IMG/VR virus record: IMGVR_UViG_3300046777_000568
Span: 1-21,203 of that record
From: a virus
Direction: 5' to 3' (one strand)
Length of the DNA: 21,203 bases
The translations under genes and the position numbers were made by a program. The notes beneath the pieces were generated by a model. The model saw nothing but the letters and a program-made list of their open reading frames with translations, was not told the DNA's origin and did not search any database. Shown here piece by piece: positions 20,295 through 21,203 of the stretch (position 1 is its first letter; each line of letters begins with the position of its first letter).

Positions 20295-20633
20295 TCAAAT
20301 AAATTGATTGTTGGTAATCTCTTTAACTTTTGGTTTGCCAAACAATCTCTTAGCTTGAGCAGCCATCACAGCATACTCAGCTTTAGTAAAGATTCCATAA
20401 GTCTGGATACCACAAATAATGGTCTTATCCTCTTTAGGTTCTGGCTTTGTCAATGTGTACTTAGCCATCCAGTAGCGTCCTACCTTGACTTCCTCTGTGG
20501 TGAGTTCGCCTTTGTAGCGCAGTTTCTTAGCTGTGGACAGCACAGAGGACTTGGGCATACCTGTTAGGTCACAGAGTTCAGCAGAGGTCAGAGGGCCATT
20601 CTGGAGGGCTTTAATAATTGCTTCTTGTGTCAT
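20295..20633 (-). CDS. Winged-helix DNA-binding protein
   Basis: This 112-aa protein begins with a winged helix-turn-helix: IIKALQNGPLTSAELCDLTG then MPKSSVLSTAKKLRYKGEL, followed by a beta wing (TEEVKVGRYWMAKYTLTK) to about residue 60. The C-terminal part (KTIICGIQTYGIFTKAEYA, AKRLFGKPKVKEI) is unfamiliar. It follows cro and overlaps it by 4 nt, where lambdoid phages have cII. It is not a CII relative by motif, but a regulatory or replication-linked DNA-binding role is likely. There is an 81-nt gap to the next ORF limit, and about 105 nt to its preferred start. Confidence 0.75.
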   Translation of the reverse strand: MTQEAIIKALQNGPLTSAELCDLTGMPKSSVLSTAKKLRYKGELTTEEVKVGRYWMAKYTLTKPEPKEDKTIICGIQTYGIFTKAEYAVMAAQAKRLFGKPKVKEITNNQFI

Positions 20634-20782
20634 TTAAACCATTCTGGCTTGAGTTCTTTGAGTTGGTATAGGCGTAGAGGAGGGATTGTCTTCCAATGGT
20701 TGACTGCTGCCCTTGTAATGCCAAAGATTCTAGCAAGCTCACTCTGTGAGCCAGCAAGTGTGATAGCTTGTTGTATATCCAT
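20630..20782 (-). CDS. cro: Cro-like repressor, 50 aa
   Basis: The sequence MDIQQAITLAGSQSELARIF, then GITRAAVNHWKTIPPLRLYQ and LKELKPEWFK, is a minimal helix-turn-helix protein of the Cro type. The turn is SQSELARIFGITRAAVNHW (12-30), and IPPLRLYQ is characteristic of Cro-type repressors in proteobacterial phages. It should repress its own and the divergent early promoters by binding the palindrome at 20801-20815. The ATG at 20782 lies only about 7 nt after the -10 hexamer at 20789-20794, so the mRNA probably starts at the AUG and has no ribosome binding site. It is the first gene of the leftward operon; its stop overlaps the next start by 4 nt. Confidence 0.88.
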   Translation of the reverse strand: MDIQQAITLAGSQSELARIFGITRAAVNHWKTIPPLRLYQLKELKPEWFK

Positions 20783-20788
20783 CTCGAC

Positions 20789-20817
20789 AGTATAGCAAAA
20801 TCAACAAAGTGTTGAAA
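20789..20817 (-). promoter_or_regulatory. Leftward early promoter of cro
   Basis: On the minus strand an extended -10, TGC-TATACT (hexamer 20789-20794), lies in the same TTTGCTATACT core as two other promoters in the window. The -35 region (TTTCAA, 20812-20817) is 17 bp upstream. Transcription would start at or next to the cro ATG. Confidence 0.75.
20801..20815. promoter_or_regulatory. Operator-like perfect inverted repeat
   Basis: TCAACA-AAG-TGTTGA is a perfect 6-bp inverted repeat with a 3-bp centre. It fills the spacer between the -35 and -10 elements of the cro promoter, the expected place for autorepression. No second identical copy is seen in the divergent region, though GTTTA half-like repeats lie near 20856-20869. 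Confidence 0.7.
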
Positions 20818-20853
20818 GAAAGATACACTAGGGAAAGTACTTAGATAAATATC

Positions 20854-20881
20854 TTGTTTAGTCTGTTTACTTTGCTATACT
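20854..20881 (+). promoter_or_regulatory. Rightward divergent promoter
   Basis: TTGTTT (20854-20859), a 16-bp spacer and an extended -10, TGC-TATACT (hexamer 20876-20881). Transcription to the right would begin near 20888 and give a leader of about 40 nt before the gene at 20928. Two TGTTTA elements lie inside the promoter and could bind a regulator. Confidence 0.8.
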
Positions 20882-20927
20882 TACGTCAGCCCATAACAAA
20901 TCGTAAGTGGGTCTTTAAGGAAGCAAA

Positions 20928-21068
20928 ATGAAACTTTATAGAATCAATTTTTTCTGCGATTACAAGTCACACGCTGAAGAAGTTTGGGCTGTTGGGCGTT
21001 ATGAATTGGAAAAACAAATTTTGACTCAGTATCCCAAAGCTACTGGCATTGACATTTGGCTTATCTAA
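20928..21068 (+). CDS. Unknown 46-aa protein of the rightward operon
   Basis: AAGGA lies about 7 nt before the ATG. The protein MKLYRINFFCDYKSHAEEVW continues AVGRYELEKQILTQYPKATG and IDIWLI. It looks like a small alpha/beta protein with no signal or membrane segment. It is the first gene on the plus strand, and its leader matches that of the RMF-like gene at 17411-17566. The family is unknown. It is not a CI-type repressor, which might have been expected opposite cro. Confidence 0.7.
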   Translation: MKLYRINFFCDYKSHAEEVWAVGRYELEKQILTQYPKATGIDIWLI

Positions 21069-21078
21069 GGAGAACCAA

Positions 21079-21168
21079 ATGAACTTTGAAAAAATCATGG
21101 ACTACATCACAGCAATATCAATTGGTGTTGGAATGGCGGTTTTACTCGTGGCATGGTGGTCAACATGA
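21079..21168 (+). CDS. 29-aa single-pass membrane peptide
   Basis: AAGGAGA lies 6 nt before the ATG. The peptide MNFEKIMDYITAISIGVGMA continues VLLVAWWST. About residues 9-27 are a hydrophobic membrane-spanning helix ending in a Trp pair. Early phage operons often hold tiny membrane proteins that affect the host envelope or superinfection, but nothing in the sequence shows which. Its stop overlaps the next start by 4 nt (ATGA). Confidence 0.65.
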   Translation: MNFEKIMDYITAISIGVGMAVLLVAWWST

Positions 21169-21203
21169 ACACACAAGAACTAAGACGCAAAGCAAGACAG
21201 CTT
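21165..21203 (+). CDS. Start of a further gene, cut by the window edge
   Basis: The ATG at 21165 overlaps the stop of the membrane peptide (ATGA), and 13 codons are visible: MNTQELRRKARQL. A basic N-terminal helix is suggested. Too little is present to name a family. Confidence 0.45.
   Translation, partial: MNTQELRRKARQL

Noticed and set aside
20843-20854. AGATA-AA-TATCT inverted repeat as a second operator
   Set aside because: Short and AT-rich, not related in sequence to the 20801-20815 palindrome; could arise by chance in this region.
1-21203. tRNA genes, insertion sequences, integrase or attachment sites
   Set aside because: None could be supported by reading either strand: no cloverleaf-like run with a T-loop signature, no transposase motif, no integrase motif.

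Overview
The window reads as about 21 kb of a tailed, podovirus-type bacteriophage (or prophage) genome. The signs are an HK97-fold capsid protein of the SU10 type, a P22-type portal, an SU10-type head-tail adaptor, no tape-measure or sheath gene in the tail segment present, and gene overlaps of 1-4 nt almost throughout. Several small genes (the Cro-like regulator, the 153-aa KHWNLIDP protein, the MGKGS protein) resemble genes I associate with phages of beta-proteobacteria. With the moderate AT-rich base composition this suggests a freshwater Burkholderiales host, but that is inference only.

Layout, read in the main direction of transcription (minus strand, right to left). (1) 20783-20927 is a divergent control region. 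Leftward, a promoter with a 15-bp inverted repeat in its spacer drives an apparently leaderless Cro-like gene, then a winged-helix gene, a DUF1376/lambda-O-like replication gene with 7-bp iteron-like repeats in its linker, a cytosine methyltransferase whose whole length is overprinted by a second frame, two tiny genes, a PD-(D/E)XK nuclease and ninB. (2) A second promoter near 17615-17643 drives small, overlapping, mostly unknown genes (RMF-like, Cys-rich, coiled-coil, zinc-ribbon) down to a Ref-like HNH nuclease, closed by a strong intrinsic terminator at 15082-15106. (3) 15047-12000 is a Cys-rich protein, four basic micro-genes, a polyvalent-protein-type protein, TerS and TerL. (4) 10737-4811 is a 59-aa coiled-coil gene, portal, a Gly/Ala-rich putative ejection protein, a small helical protein, scaffold and major capsid, followed by a terminator at 4756-4794. 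(5) 4730-1 is an unknown protein, the adaptor, a tail-fibre-type protein, a protein with 20- and 10-residue repeats, a propeller-like tail protein, a jelly-roll virion protein and a Pro-rich protein cut by the window edge. To the right of the switch the plus strand carries three small genes, the last cut by the edge.

How it fits together: regulation and replication genes come first, then DNA modification and recombination, accessory genes, packaging, head and tail, much as in lambda or P22. The least expected features are the dual-coding methyltransferase locus with a 12-G tract near its start, and two promoter-leader cassettes (20871-20930 plus, 17564-17625 minus) that are near copies of each other. 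No integrase, CI-type repressor, polymerase, lysis gene, tRNA or CRISPR array is visible.
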